DNA of 9,924 nucleotides, taken from Vicinamibacterales bacterium (GTDB lineage Bacteria; Acidobacteriota; Vicinamibacteria; Vicinamibacterales; UBA8438). A program made the position numbers and the translations under genes. How positions within the stretch are numbered: position 1 is the stretch's first letter; each line of letters starts with the position of its first letter. Below the pieces are notes generated by a model, which did no database searches, was not told the origin of the DNA, and worked only from the letters and a program-made list of their open reading frames with translations. Where the stretch lies: assembly GCA_030745255.1 (NCBI GenBank), contig JASLOY010000096.1:1-9924 (forward strand), read 5' to 3'. Below are positions 1 to 7,720 of the stretch, piece after piece.

Positions 1-496
1 GGATGCCGGTGTCGGCGTCCAGCACGTGGAGGAAAAACGCCGGCGTCACGACGTAGATTCGCCCCTCGCCGTCCACCTCTTCGTAGGCGACGCCTTTGCC
101 ATAGCTCTTCCGCATCGAGTCTTCCCAGCGCTTGGTGGACGGCTCGCGGAAGGTCCAGAGCGTCTCACCGGTCGCCGGGTCCATGGCAAAGACCGTGCGG
201 CGCTCGCCCGCCACCGAGAACAGCTTGCCCTCGGCGTAGATCGGGGTCGAGCGCTGGATGTTGTAGACATGGGGACCGAAGTTGTCGCCCCGCCAGACCC
301 AGGCCACTTCGAGATCCTCGAAGTTGCTGGCGTTGATCTGGTCGAACGGCACGTAGCGGGTGCTGGCGGCGTCGCCGCCCCAGTGCGTCCAACCGCCGTC
401 CTGGGCCACCGCAGGTACCGCGCCGAGCGTGAAACACACCGCCAGGGCCACGAGACCGGCCGACTTCGCAAAACCGGGACTATCGATGGTCTTCAA
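1..496 (-). CDS. Exported PQQ-type beta-propeller protein, N-terminal part (cut by window edge)
   Basis: The first 165 codons are visible and the rest lies outside the window. I chose TTG at 496 as the start because AAGGAG lies 8 nt upstream and the protein then opens with a Sec-type signal peptide: K2, a hydrophobic stretch at about 13-30, and a likely cut after AVA (29-31). The mature part has the WTHWGGD and STRY motifs (36-48), DQINASN (52-58) and VAWVW (64-68), typical of the first blade of PQQ-dependent dehydrogenases. A blade repeat AMDPATGETLWTF follows at 104-116, and another begins at 157-165. Such proteins are periplasmic quinoprotein dehydrogenases of alcohols or sugars, or non-enzymatic PQQ-like propellers. 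The PQQ-binding and catalytic residues are outside the window, so enzyme activity and substrate cannot be judged. The 200-bp gap upstream suggests its own promoter; a TGTAAT -10-like hexamer lies at 542-537, but I see no convincing -35 box. Confidence 0.82.
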   Translation of the reverse strand, partial: MKTIDSPGFAKSAGLVALAVCFTLGAVPAVAQDGGWTHWGGDAASTRYVPFDQINASNFEDLEVAWVWRGDNFGPHVYNIQRSTPIYAEGKLFSVAGERRTVFAMDPATGETLWTFREPSTKRWEDSMRKSYGKGVAYEEVDGEGRIYVVTPAFFLHVLDADTGI

Positions 497-504
497 AGTG
501 GATT

Positions 505-510
505 CTCCTT
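505..510 (-). promoter_or_regulatory. Ribosome binding site that fixes a TTG start
   Basis: AAGGAG on the minus strand lies 8 nt before TTG at 496-494. No ATG or GTG in this frame gives both a Shine-Dalgarno sequence and the complete signal peptide, so this site decides the start of the PQQ-type protein. Confidence 0.7.
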
Positions 511-662
511 CGTTCTCGTATCCGACAGAACAGTCCATTACATATACAGACGCATGAGAAAAGCGGGCGTTTACGGCTGTCTGCGATGTGAAGTGCGACT
601 GGAAGGGCTGCCACTCCATACGCATCAACGATCAACGGCGATTGGTGTTCCGATGGAGCGGC

Positions 663-697
663 AGCGAGGCGAACGACGCCCCGTGAGGGGCCTCGCT
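663..697 (-). other. Stem-loop just after the broken DUF1800 gene, possible terminator
   Basis: AGCGAGGC (663-670) and GCCTCGCT (690-697) can pair. Inside lies a competing hairpin, GCCCC (678-682) with GGGGC (687-691). The element touches the stop codon of the DUF1800 pseudogene. There is no T-run after it on either strand, so a classic intrinsic terminator is not supported; it may be an RNA-stabilising or transcription-slowing structure. Confidence 0.3.
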
Positions 698-2201
698 CAC
701 GCCAGTTGATACTCGGACATGCCCATCAGGACGTGGAGCGCTTCCCGCAATGAGGTCTCGAGATTCGGCTGCCCGTAGTCGATCGCGCCCATCCCAATGC
801 CGCTCGTGAGCACGTCGACGACGATCTGGCGGCGGCTCTCGGTCAGCGGGACGCGCAGGAACCGGCGAATGAAGTAGTCGGCCACCTCGTCTGCTCGCGT
901 GAGCCCGGCCTCGCGGATCATCGCCACCACGTCGATCTTCGCCACGGTGAGCGGAATCGTCGGCGAGAACTGGCGCCCGCGGGGTTGTCCCGCCAGGACG
1001 GCAGGATTGAGGATCCAGCCTTCCTTTTCCCGCTGCAGCTTGGGATCGTTGGCCCGAGCCCCCGCATCGTTTAACAAATCCACCGTCAGAGCGGTGTCGA
1101 GGACGGGCATATCCAGCTCGACGGTGTCGTCAGACGGCGATGACGGGGTGTCTCGCGAGGTGGTTCGCGTTCGTCGCCGTCGAGGGCGCTCCGGCCTCAC
1201 CATGTCCGCAATCGCCGGACTGATGCCAGTCGTGTCGATACACCCCTGCCTGTCACATCGGTACTGAAAGTTGTAGGTCGCGCTGTTCCGGTTCGGCTCC
1301 GGGTCCGGGAACAAGACACGCCGGGCAAAGTTGGCCCGCTCGAGCAGCGTCGCGGGGTTGATCCAGGTCCGTCCGCCGGCCCAGCCGGCGACGCTCGGCG
1401 GGTCGAACGGTTCCTGATCTCGCGGGCGAAGTTCTCGTTTGGATGCCCGACGACGTTGTCGACGTTGTCGAGAAACCGGATCATGGCGGGATCTTTCGCG
1501 ATGCCGAGCAGGAGGTCCCGGAAATTGCCTGTGGCGTGCTCACGGAACATCGCCTGCTGGTTCAGCATCTTCTCGTAGTCGTGGAGCTTCTGATGCTGGG
1601 TCGCAAAGTGCCCGTGCCAGAAGAGCGCCATCTTCTCCTCGAGTGGCCGACGCGTGTTGAGCATCCGGTCGGCCCACCACATCACCGCCCGATCCATTTC
1701 CAGACGCGAGGCCACCACCATGAAGATGCCCGTGGTGGCAACTTCCTGATTGCGATTCGCCGGATCCGAGTAATCGACCGTCACCCCGAGGCTTTCACCG
1801 TGGTCCTGGGCGTGCTGGATGGTGAAGTGCATGTCGATGTGGAAGGGCGGCTTCAAGATCTCGTGGAACAACTTCCGCCCTTGGGCGTCTCGACTATGGA
1901 GAAACACCGGCAGATGGCCATTGTCCAACGACTCGTAGGACACGAGAGAGTCGACAGCGGCCTCCGGCGTCATCGCGGCCAGGCCCTCGATCTCCTCCGG
2001 GGTGCCCCCGAACCCGGCGCGCTCCAGCAGATGCGCCGCGCGATCGTAGTTCCAGTCCCCAGGTTCGATCGGCGAGAGGTCACCAACCCACGCCGACGGG
2101 CCAGCCGCGTCCTGGCCTTGCTCGGCGCCTGCCGGCACTCCGGGCCAAACACACGCCAACCCTGCCGCCACGAGCGCCGCAGGCCACTGTCGTGTTCTCA
2201 T
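697..2201 (-). pseudogene. DUF1800 family protein, second copy, broken by an internal deletion and frameshift
   Basis: This is a paralog of the intact DUF1800 gene at 3660-5690. ATG at 2201 has GGAGG 8 nt upstream, and a signal peptide follows, ending near AGAEQ. The first 261 codons match the intact protein up to NENFAREI. At 1416/1417 the sequence jumps to the part matching residue 430 of the intact copy, and the remaining 240 codons are open in another frame to TGA at 697. Against the paralog about 496 bp are missing (equivalent to 4404-4899), which is not a multiple of three. The lost part, residues 265-429, includes most of the family's best conserved motif (MELFSMGEG, GYTEADV, FTGW). 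A 2-base microhomology (CA on the coding strand) sits at the junction. Neither half has another stop, so the lesion looks recent. In 140 bases compared by eye near the junction there are 14 differences. A shortened frameshifted protein of up to 335 codons from 2201 could still be made, but would lack the family core. Confidence 0.85.
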
Positions 2202-2235
2202 CACGCAGCCCTCCGGATTGCCATGCACGCATAAC

Positions 2236-2258
2236 GTCAGGCGCACCTGACCTGGTCA
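2236..2258. promoter_or_regulatory. Overlapping dyads upstream of the broken DUF1800 gene, possible operator or RNA hairpin
   Basis: The plus strand has GTCAGG-CGCA-CCTGAC at 2236-2251, a perfect 6-bp inverted repeat. TGACC-T-GGTCA at 2248-2258 is a perfect 5-bp inverted repeat that shares bases with it. Together they give three related half-sites. The block lies 35 to 57 nt before the ATG at 2201 and 46 nt after the DUF1501 stop. It could be a regulator binding site or an intercistronic hairpin; no T-run supports a terminator. Confidence 0.25.
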
Positions 2259-2303
2259 AGTGTCCAGAATGGTCTGACGACGTACGTTCGGCCACCCTTC
2301 ACG

Positions 2304-3581
2304 TCACGCGAACACGCCCAGCGGCGCGAAGTCGCCTCGCAGCAGCGTTTCGGTGTCGTCGTAGCCCATCCACTCCTTGATCATCGTGGCGTAGACCCGC
2401 CGGAAGTCGGTGGTGAACTTCAGGTTTCCGTCCTCGTAGCCAAAGATAACGTCCAGATCCGTCAGACTGGGATACGCGCCGTAAAGCCCACCCTTGACGT
2501 TCTTTCCGAGGATGAACATCGGCCCCGCGGTGCCGTGATCGGTGCCGTTGCTCGCGTTCTGTCCGGGACGTCGCCCGAACTCGCTGAAGATCATCATCGC
2601 GACATCGTCGGCGCGACCAATCCGCTCCATGTCCTGGAAAAAGCCACGAAGCGCGTCGCCCAGCCCCAGGAGGAGTCGAGTGTGCGAGGCGTCCTGGTTC
2701 GAGTGGTGGTCGAACCCGCCGTAGTTGACATAGTAGAAGCGGGTCGGCAGACCGCCGTCGATCAGGGCGGCTACGTTCGGAAGGCTCGTGGAGTCCCCGC
2801 CGTCGCCGTAGTCCACCGGAGTCGCATAGTTGGAGATGGCCTCCCGCACCAGCACCGAGCCGGTGGCGGCGTTTCTCGAAATGGACTCGACAAACCCCAG
2901 GACGTCACTTGCGCCGGTTTCCGGCGTCTTCATCCCGAGCTCGTTAGCCGCCATCAACGCCGTGTCGCTGCCCTGGCGTTGGAACCGCTCCGGGTCATTG
3001 AACACGACCGGGGCATGCACGCCGGCCCGCACCGCGTTGGCCATCTTGGTGGTGATGTTGACGATGTAGTTCTCCTGCGCGGTCGGCCGGACGGCGTCTG
3101 CCAGACGGCCCACCCACCCCAGTTGCTCGGCTTGATGCGGCACGCCCGAATGCCACCAGTCCATCGCCGTGAAATGCGACATCGTGGGGTTGGGATAGCC
3201 GCATCCGTTGATGATCGCGACCTGGCCTTCATCATAGAGCTGACTGAGACCGCGCAGCTGCGGGTTGAACCCCAGGTCGTCGTCGATCGGCAGCACCGCG
3301 CGTGTGGGAACCGCGAGCGATGGCCGCAGCCGGTAGTACTCGTCATTGCCGTAGGGGACAACGGTGTTCAACCCGTCGTTGCCGCCGCTCAGCTCGAGCA
3401 CCACCATGATGCGGTCGGGATGGGTCTCCTGGGCGCCCGCCAGCGCCTGCATCGCCAGGGCTGTGGATGATTCGCGAAAGAACACCGGGAGGGCCGCCGT
3501 CACGCCGAGGCCATACAGTCCCTGACGGAGGAAATCGCGCCGGCCACACCCACAATCACGGTAAAGCTTGTTCTTGGTCAT
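2304..3581 (-). CDS. DUF1501 family protein with twin-arginine signal
   Basis: The 425-residue protein has the usual length and motifs of DUF1501, a family related to the alkaline phosphatase/sulfatase fold. The start at ATG 3581 has AGGAG 9 nt upstream. GRRDFLRQG (13-21), followed by a hydrophobic stretch to about 35, is a classic Tat signal, so the protein is probably exported already folded. Family motifs seen in order are ELSGGNDGLNTVVPY (63-77), SHFTAMDWW (135-143), YGGFDHHSNQ (287-296), SEFGRR (333-338) and NGTDHGTAGPMFILG (345-359) followed by KGGLYG (363-368). The Asp and His residues in GGNDG, GFDHH and GTDHG fit a metal-binding site as in related phosphatases, but no reaction is established for the family. 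The gene lies between two DUF1800 copies, 78 bp after the intact one and 102 bp before the broken one. DUF1800-DUF1501 pairing is common and implies joint function. Confidence 0.93.
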   Translation of the reverse strand: MTKNKLYRDCGCGRRDFLRQGLYGLGVTAALPVFFRESSTALAMQALAGAQETHPDRIMVVLELSGGNDGLNTVVPYGNDEYYRLRPSLAVPTRAVLPIDDDLGFNPQLRGLSQLYDEGQVAIINGCGYPNPTMSHFTAMDWWHSGVPHQAEQLGWVGRLADAVRPTAQENYIVNITTKMANAVRAGVHAPVVFNDPERFQRQGSDTALMAANELGMKTPETGASDVLGFVESISRNAATGSVLVREAISNYATPVDYGDGGDSTSLPNVAALIDGGLPTRFYYVNYGGFDHHSNQDASHTRLLLGLGDALRGFFQDMERIGRADDVAMMIFSEFGRRPGQNASNGTDHGTAGPMFILGKNVKGGLYGAYPSLTDLDVIFGYEDGNLKFTTDFRRVYATMIKEWMGYDDTETLLRGDFAPLGVFA

Positions 3582-3611
3582 CTTTCATTGCTCCTGGATT
3601 CCTTTGTCGTT

Positions 3612-3649
3612 TCGAGCATGCTCGATCAGGGAGCGCCCACGCGCCCTGA
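3612..3649 (-). other. Two adjacent stem-loops between the DUF1800 and DUF1501 genes
   Basis: TCAGG (3626-3630) pairs with CCTGA (3645-3649), then after a 2-base bulge GCGC (3633-3636) pairs with GCGC (3641-3644) around a 4-base CCAC loop. Right next to it is a perfect 14-bp palindrome, TCGAGCATGCTCGA, at 3612-3625. Both lie in the 78-bp gap, after the DUF1800 stop and before the DUF1501 Shine-Dalgarno sequence. No T-run follows. An intercistronic structure that sets relative mRNA levels is more likely than full termination; a protein-binding site is also possible. Confidence 0.4.
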
Positions 3650-3659
3650 CAGGCCTCGC

Positions 3660-5690
3660 CTACCCCAGTTGATACTCGGACATACCCATCAGGACGTGGA
3701 GCGCCTCCCGCAACGCGGTCTCGAGATTCGGCTGGCTGAAGTCGATAGCGCCCATCCCGATGCCGCCCTTGAGCACGTCGACGATTATCTGGCGGCGGCT
3801 CTCGGACAACGGGATACGCAGGAACCGATGAATGAAGTAGTCGGCCACCTCATCGGCCTCGGTGAGCCCGGCCTCTCGGACCATCGCCACGAGGTCGACC
3901 TTCGCTATCGTGAGCGGAATCGTCGGCGAGAACTGGCGCGCCATAGCGGCGCCTACCGTGCTGGCATATCCAATGTTCCACCCTTCCTTTTCCTGCTGCA
4001 GCTCGGGATTGGCGGCCCGAACCCCTGCATCGGTCAGCAGGTCCACCGCCAGGCCGGCATCGAGGATCGGCACCTCGTCGTCCTCCGTGTCGACGTAGGC
4101 AGCCGACGTTGCAGGGTCGGCTGCCGCCGCCGCCCTGGCGGCGGCCCTGGCCTGACTCCGACGCCGTCGCGCATCGTCCGGCATCTCCATGTTGGCGATC
4201 TCCGGGGCGATGCCGCTCAGGTCGACACACCCGCCCCGGTCACATCGGTACTGGAAGTTGTAGGACCCGCTGTTCCGGTTCGGCTCCGGCTCAGGGAACA
4301 AGACACGCTTGGCAAAGTTGGCCCGCTCGAGCAACGTCGCCGGGTTGATCCAGCTCCGCCCCCCCGCCCAACCAGCGACGCTCGGTGGGTCGAACGGCTC
4401 CTGGCCGAGGGCCTGGGCCGTGTACTTGAAGTTCGGCGTACCGGGCACCTCCGTGACGCCCAGCTTCTTGTAGGTCGAGGCCAGCAGGTGGATGGGCGAC
4501 TTGATCTGCGTCGCGTAGGAGGCCGAGCTGTAGAAGTCGCGCGACAGAAAGATCGTCTTCAACAACGGTTTCAGCTCGTAGTCGGCGTCCCGCAGCACAG
4601 CCGCCAGCTCGAGCTGGAGCTCCTCGGACGGGTCCTCGCGGGCGAAGAACTTGTAGATCTTCGGCGCCATGAAACTGGCGGTCGCCTCCTGCTGCAGGAT
4701 CAGATCGACGACGTCCTCGCCATCAAAATTGCCGGTCTGCCCGAAGATGGTCTTCTGGCCGTAGTCGTGGATGTCGGCCTTGAAGACGAACTGGTGCTCG
4801 TTCTGGGGGTGATAGACCCACCCGGTGAACGCGCGGCCGGCGTCGCGAACGTCCGCCTCGGTGTAGCCCCGACCCTCGCCCATCGAGAACAGCTCCATGA
4901 TCTCGCGGGCGAAGTTCTCGTTCGCATGCCCGACGACGTTATCGACGTTGTCGAGATACCGGATCATGGCCGGGTCTTTCGCGATGCCGAGCAGCAGGTC
5001 CCGGAAATTGGCGGTGGCGTTCTCGCGGAACATGCTCTGCTGGATCAGCATCTTCTCGTAGTCGTGGAGCTTCTGATGCTGGGTCGCGAAGTGCCCGTGC
5101 CAGAACAGCACCATCTTCTCCTCGAGCGGCCGGGGCGTATTGATCATCCGGTCGGCCCACCACATCACCGCCCGGTCCATCTCCAGACGCGAGGCCACCA
5201 CATGGAAATAGCCGGTGGCGCCGATCTCCTGATTGCGATTCGCCGGATCCGAGTAATCGACCTTCACACCGAGGCTCTCGCCGTGCTCCATGGCGTGCTC
5301 GATGTTGAAGAAGAAATCGAGGTGGAACGGCGGCTTCAAGCGTTCGTGAAAGAGCTTCCGGCCCTGCAAGTCTCGACTGTGGAGAAACACCGGGAGGTGG
5401 CTGCTGTCCAACGACTCGTAGTCCACCAGGGAGTTGACCGCCGCTTGCGGGGTCATCGCGGCCAACCGCTCTATCTCGGCCGGGGTACCCCCGAACCCGG
5501 CGCGTTCCAGCAGATGCGCCGCGCGGTCGTAGCTCCAGTCCCCAGGCCCGATCGGCGAGAGGTCGCCTACCCACGTGGCCGGCCCCGGACCAGCCTCACC
5601 CGGGCGTTGCTCGGCGTCGGTCCGCACTCCGGCGCAGACCAGGACCAGGCCCACCGCCATGAGCGCCGCAAGCCGTTGTTGTGTACTCAT
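3660..5690 (-). CDS. DUF1800 family exported protein, intact copy
   Basis: The protein has 676 residues from ATG at 5690, chosen because GGAGG lies 8 nt upstream and a signal peptide (hydrophobic 8-22, likely cut near TDA 24-26) follows; an upstream in-frame start would add eight residues before the signal. DUF1800 features are AAHLLERAGFGGTP (57-70), WADRM (178-182), FWHGHFAT (196-203), the hallmark NENFARE (257-263) with MELFSMGEG (265-273), GYTEADV (275-281) and FTGW (288-291), then PPSVAGWAGG (435-444) and the C-terminal HVLMGMSEYQL (665-675). The stretch at about 466-580 looks like an insertion: it has a Cys pair (C483, C488) and an Arg/Ala-rich linker (507-524) followed by an acidic patch. 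The family's biochemical role is not known. The gene sits 67 bp after the cytochrome gene and 78 bp before DUF1501, so co-transcription and joint action in the envelope are likely. The broken copy at 697-2201 is its paralog. Confidence 0.93.
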   Translation of the reverse strand: MSTQQRLAALMAVGLVLVCAGVRTDAEQRPGEAGPGPATWVGDLSPIGPGDWSYDRAAHLLERAGFGGTPAEIERLAAMTPQAAVNSLVDYESLDSSHLPVFLHSRDLQGRKLFHERLKPPFHLDFFFNIEHAMEHGESLGVKVDYSDPANRNQEIGATGYFHVVASRLEMDRAVMWWADRMINTPRPLEEKMVLFWHGHFATQHQKLHDYEKMLIQQSMFRENATANFRDLLLGIAKDPAMIRYLDNVDNVVGHANENFAREIMELFSMGEGRGYTEADVRDAGRAFTGWVYHPQNEHQFVFKADIHDYGQKTIFGQTGNFDGEDVVDLILQQEATASFMAPKIYKFFAREDPSEELQLELAAVLRDADYELKPLLKTIFLSRDFYSSASYATQIKSPIHLLASTYKKLGVTEVPGTPNFKYTAQALGQEPFDPPSVAGWAGGRSWINPATLLERANFAKRVLFPEPEPNRNSGSYNFQYRCDRGGCVDLSGIAPEIANMEMPDDARRRRSQARAAARAAAAADPATSAAYVDTEDDEVPILDAGLAVDLLTDAGVRAANPELQQEKEGWNIGYASTVGAAMARQFSPTIPLTIAKVDLVAMVREAGLTEADEVADYFIHRFLRIPLSESRRQIIVDVLKGGIGMGAIDFSQPNLETALREALHVLMGMSEYQLG

Positions 5691-5757
5691 CTCGCCACCC
5701 TCCTGCATCACCAAGAACCCGCGATTTCACATTCACGCACGACTCACCCTGGTTGCA

Positions 5758-7215
5758 TCATTCGACCGCCACTATGAGCTCGGCTTCGCCAATCTCATGA
5801 ATTTCGATTCGAGGGACCGCGGCCTCGAGCCCCAGCGCCCGAGCGACGAACGGCGGCGCCTGGCGGAAACGGAGCTTCGCGTCGATCGTGATCGGCCCCA
5901 CCGCGCCGGTGGTTGGGACTGGGAAGGTCGTGGTCCGCTCCTCGAGCGGCGCGATGGAATTGGAGTTGTTCTCGACCGCTTTCCAGGGGAACGGCGTGCG
6001 ATTCCCATCGGCGTCAGTGAACCCGGACTGGAAAGTGGTGAGATGCTCGTCGCTGTCAGGCTCGTCGCTCCCCCAGGTCCGCAGGTCGCCGTTGGCGTCG
6101 AGGTGCCCGGTCTGGAACAGGACCGTGCCGGCGGCGTCGGTCGCCGTCAGTGCAATCCACACCTGGCGGTTGAACGTCGCCCCGGTCGGGAGGTTGTGGG
6201 CGTCGATCAGGTTCCGGACCGTCGCGTTGACGTTGAGCGTCTCGCCGACTTGCACCGTGTCAGCCGCCGACAGTTCGATCTCGCCGGCCGAGGCGAGCAG
6301 CGCTTTGACCTCCCGGCGCACCTCCTCGAACACCTCGGGGTCTTCGATGAAGGTCGGGCTGAGTGGGAGGTCGACGCCGATGAAGCGATGCGAGTGGAGA
6401 TTGTCGCGTTCCGGCACGCCGTCGAGCACCGCGGCCTGGCCGGTGTAGGTGGGCATGTGGCAGCTCTGGCAGTTCCTGCCCTCTCGCGCCGCCGGTGACT
6501 CGAGCCATTCGGCGTAGGGCCGCTCGAGGTTCAGCCCGTGCTGCTCGAACACGTCGTGACACGACGCGCACAGCTCAGACGAATCGAACAGCTCCGAATA
6601 CTCGCTCTCGTGGAAGAACGTCTCGACCGGGTCCCGGATCGGGCCACGGATGGGACCCGATTCATCGAGTACATGGCCACCGGTGAAGGGACGCTCGATG
6701 GAGGAGATCTTGTGGCACGCCTCGCACGTCACGCCCTCGAGCGCGATCGGCGAGAAATCGTCGAACGAGAAGTTCGCCGTGACCTCGCCGCCACGCGTGC
6801 CGATCGCCGTGTGACATTGCACACAAAACTTGTCGCGTTCGCCGTTGAAGTCCGCCTGGCGCACCCCGACAAGCGCCCGCCAGACGGGATCGACCGTGGC
6901 GTAAGCGTGCATCGCCGTGCTCCACTCGGCATAGTGCCGCGGGTGGCACTCCGCGCACTCGCTCGCGCTGGTGAAGCTGTCGACCGAAAGGGTCGGTTCG
7001 GCCGGCATCGACAGCGCGTCAACGAGGTGCGGACGGTCAGGCGTTGCGGTATCAAAAGAGCCCGAGACCTCCTGGGCCGCACCCTCTGGTGCGTCGCTCT
7101 CCGGGGCTGGAGGGGCGCCGCACCCCACAGCGACAAAGAGCCCGACACACGCGGCCACTGAAACACACCACGTGACCTGTGAGCGAGAAGAGACAGCCTT
7201 GGGTCCCAGCGACAT
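5758..7215 (-). CDS. Five-heme cytochrome c lipoprotein
   Basis: The 485-residue protein starts at ATG 7215, with AAGGAGG 8 nt upstream. A hydrophobic segment (15-31) ending in VAVGC with C32 looks like a lipobox, so it is probably lipid-anchored at the outside of a membrane. Five CxxCH heme c sites lie at 87-91, 131-135, 164-168, 216-220 and 249-253. Extra His residues (for example H94, H103, H181, H226, H274 and H276) could be distal ligands. HNLPTG (340-345) is a motif I associate with multiheme cytochrome c families related to cytochrome c-554, and the part from about 310 to the end looks like a heme-free beta-sandwich domain. The likely role is electron transfer in the periplasm or at the cell surface; partner and substrate are unknown. 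It is first in a probable operon with DUF1800 and DUF1501. Nitrite or hydroxylamine reductase activity is not shown by anything visible. Confidence 0.9.
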   Translation of the reverse strand: MSLGPKAVSSRSQVTWCVSVAACVGLFVAVGCGAPPAPESDAPEGAAQEVSGSFDTATPDRPHLVDALSMPAEPTLSVDSFTSASECAECHPRHYAEWSTAMHAYATVDPVWRALVGVRQADFNGERDKFCVQCHTAIGTRGGEVTANFSFDDFSPIALEGVTCEACHKISSIERPFTGGHVLDESGPIRGPIRDPVETFFHESEYSELFDSSELCASCHDVFEQHGLNLERPYAEWLESPAAREGRNCQSCHMPTYTGQAAVLDGVPERDNLHSHRFIGVDLPLSPTFIEDPEVFEEVRREVKALLASAGEIELSAADTVQVGETLNVNATVRNLIDAHNLPTGATFNRQVWIALTATDAAGTVLFQTGHLDANGDLRTWGSDEPDSDEHLTTFQSGFTDADGNRTPFPWKAVENNSNSIAPLEERTTTFPVPTTGAVGPITIDAKLRFRQAPPFVARALGLEAAVPRIEIHEIGEAELIVAVE

Positions 7216-7223
7216 GACGTCGT

Positions 7224-7230
7224 CCTCCTT
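7224..7230 (-). promoter_or_regulatory. Strong ribosome binding site of the cytochrome gene
   Basis: AAGGAGG on the minus strand lies 8 nt before ATG at 7215. It is the longest Shine-Dalgarno match among the genes here and supports this start over alternatives. Confidence 0.75.
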
Positions 7231-7720
7231 TTCTCACTCTCGGGGCACGCCGGAATCACGAGCCAGCGCAGTCCTGTGGTCAAGGGCGCAACAGGCGTCC
7301 CTGCCTTTGGAAACAGCGCGGGTGACGACGATACAACGCCCTGCCGCGGCACTTTCTCTGCCGCATGCCAGCCGACTGTGACGACGCGTCCCGAAAAATG
7401 AGCTCCTGGATTCCTCTGGATGAATTCTGGCCGACGCTAACACTTTGGACTCCACGACAGATATGACCGATGTCATGTCCCGCATCACAGGGCGCAGATG
7501 CACGACGACCCTGGCAAGTTGGCGAGAAACGGACGTGACGCTCCCCCGATGGCTTGGTTTCCATCATCTTTCAGCAGGCTCACGTCGCCCCATCCCGGCA
7601 TTGGGGCATGAATCGTTGCCAACCCCCAGCGCTGCGACCCTGTGAGGCGTCAGATCAGATGTGGATCAAATGAGGGTCTGAAATGAGAGAGACTTTGCGG
7701 CCAGGGGAGGAGGTCCGAGG
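7231..7720. other. Gene-free stretch upstream of the cytochrome gene
   Basis: No convincing gene is seen on either strand. The small reading frames present lack Shine-Dalgarno sites and have Arg/Ser-rich, protein-unlike composition. A promoter for the cytochrome-DUF1800-DUF1501 cluster is expected here; on the minus strand TTGACC occurs at 7285-7280, but the -10 region that would fit is poor. A 6-bp inverted repeat GCCCCA/TGGGGC lies at 7587-7607 with no T-run. At 7651-7687 there is a short-repeat patch: GATCAGATGTGGATCA, then AAATGAG twice (7668-7674 and 7681-7687) around GGTCTG. Confidence 0.5.

Noticed and set aside
537..565. Promoter of the PQQ-type gene
   Set aside because: TGTAAT fits a -10 box in five of six bases, but no -35 hexamer lies at a suitable distance.
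2535..3470. Plus-strand reading frame of 311 codons opposite DUF1501
   Set aside because: Antisense shadow of a gene with clear family motifs; the translated sequence looks random and rich in Val, Arg and His.
3588..5777. Plus-strand reading frame of 729 codons opposite the intact DUF1800 gene (and a similar one at 1443-2234 opposite the broken copy)
   Set aside because: It is antisense to a well-supported gene whose codons avoid TTA, CTA and TCA, which leaves the opposite strand open. Its product has no recognisable domain and no Shine-Dalgarno sequence was seen. Its presence in both copies follows from their homology.
7402..7415. A 14-base match (GCTCCTGGATTCCT) to the leader of the DUF1501 gene at 3590-3603, suggesting a lost gene start
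   Set aside because: A single match of this length between two places in 10 kb on two strands is not far from chance, and no start codon or coding sequence follows at 7402.
7234..7567. Two overlapping minus-strand reading frames of 89 and 95 codons upstream of the cytochrome gene
   Set aside because: No Shine-Dalgarno sequence, no hydrophobic core or known motif, and Arg/Ser/Cys-rich composition typical of non-coding GC-rich DNA.
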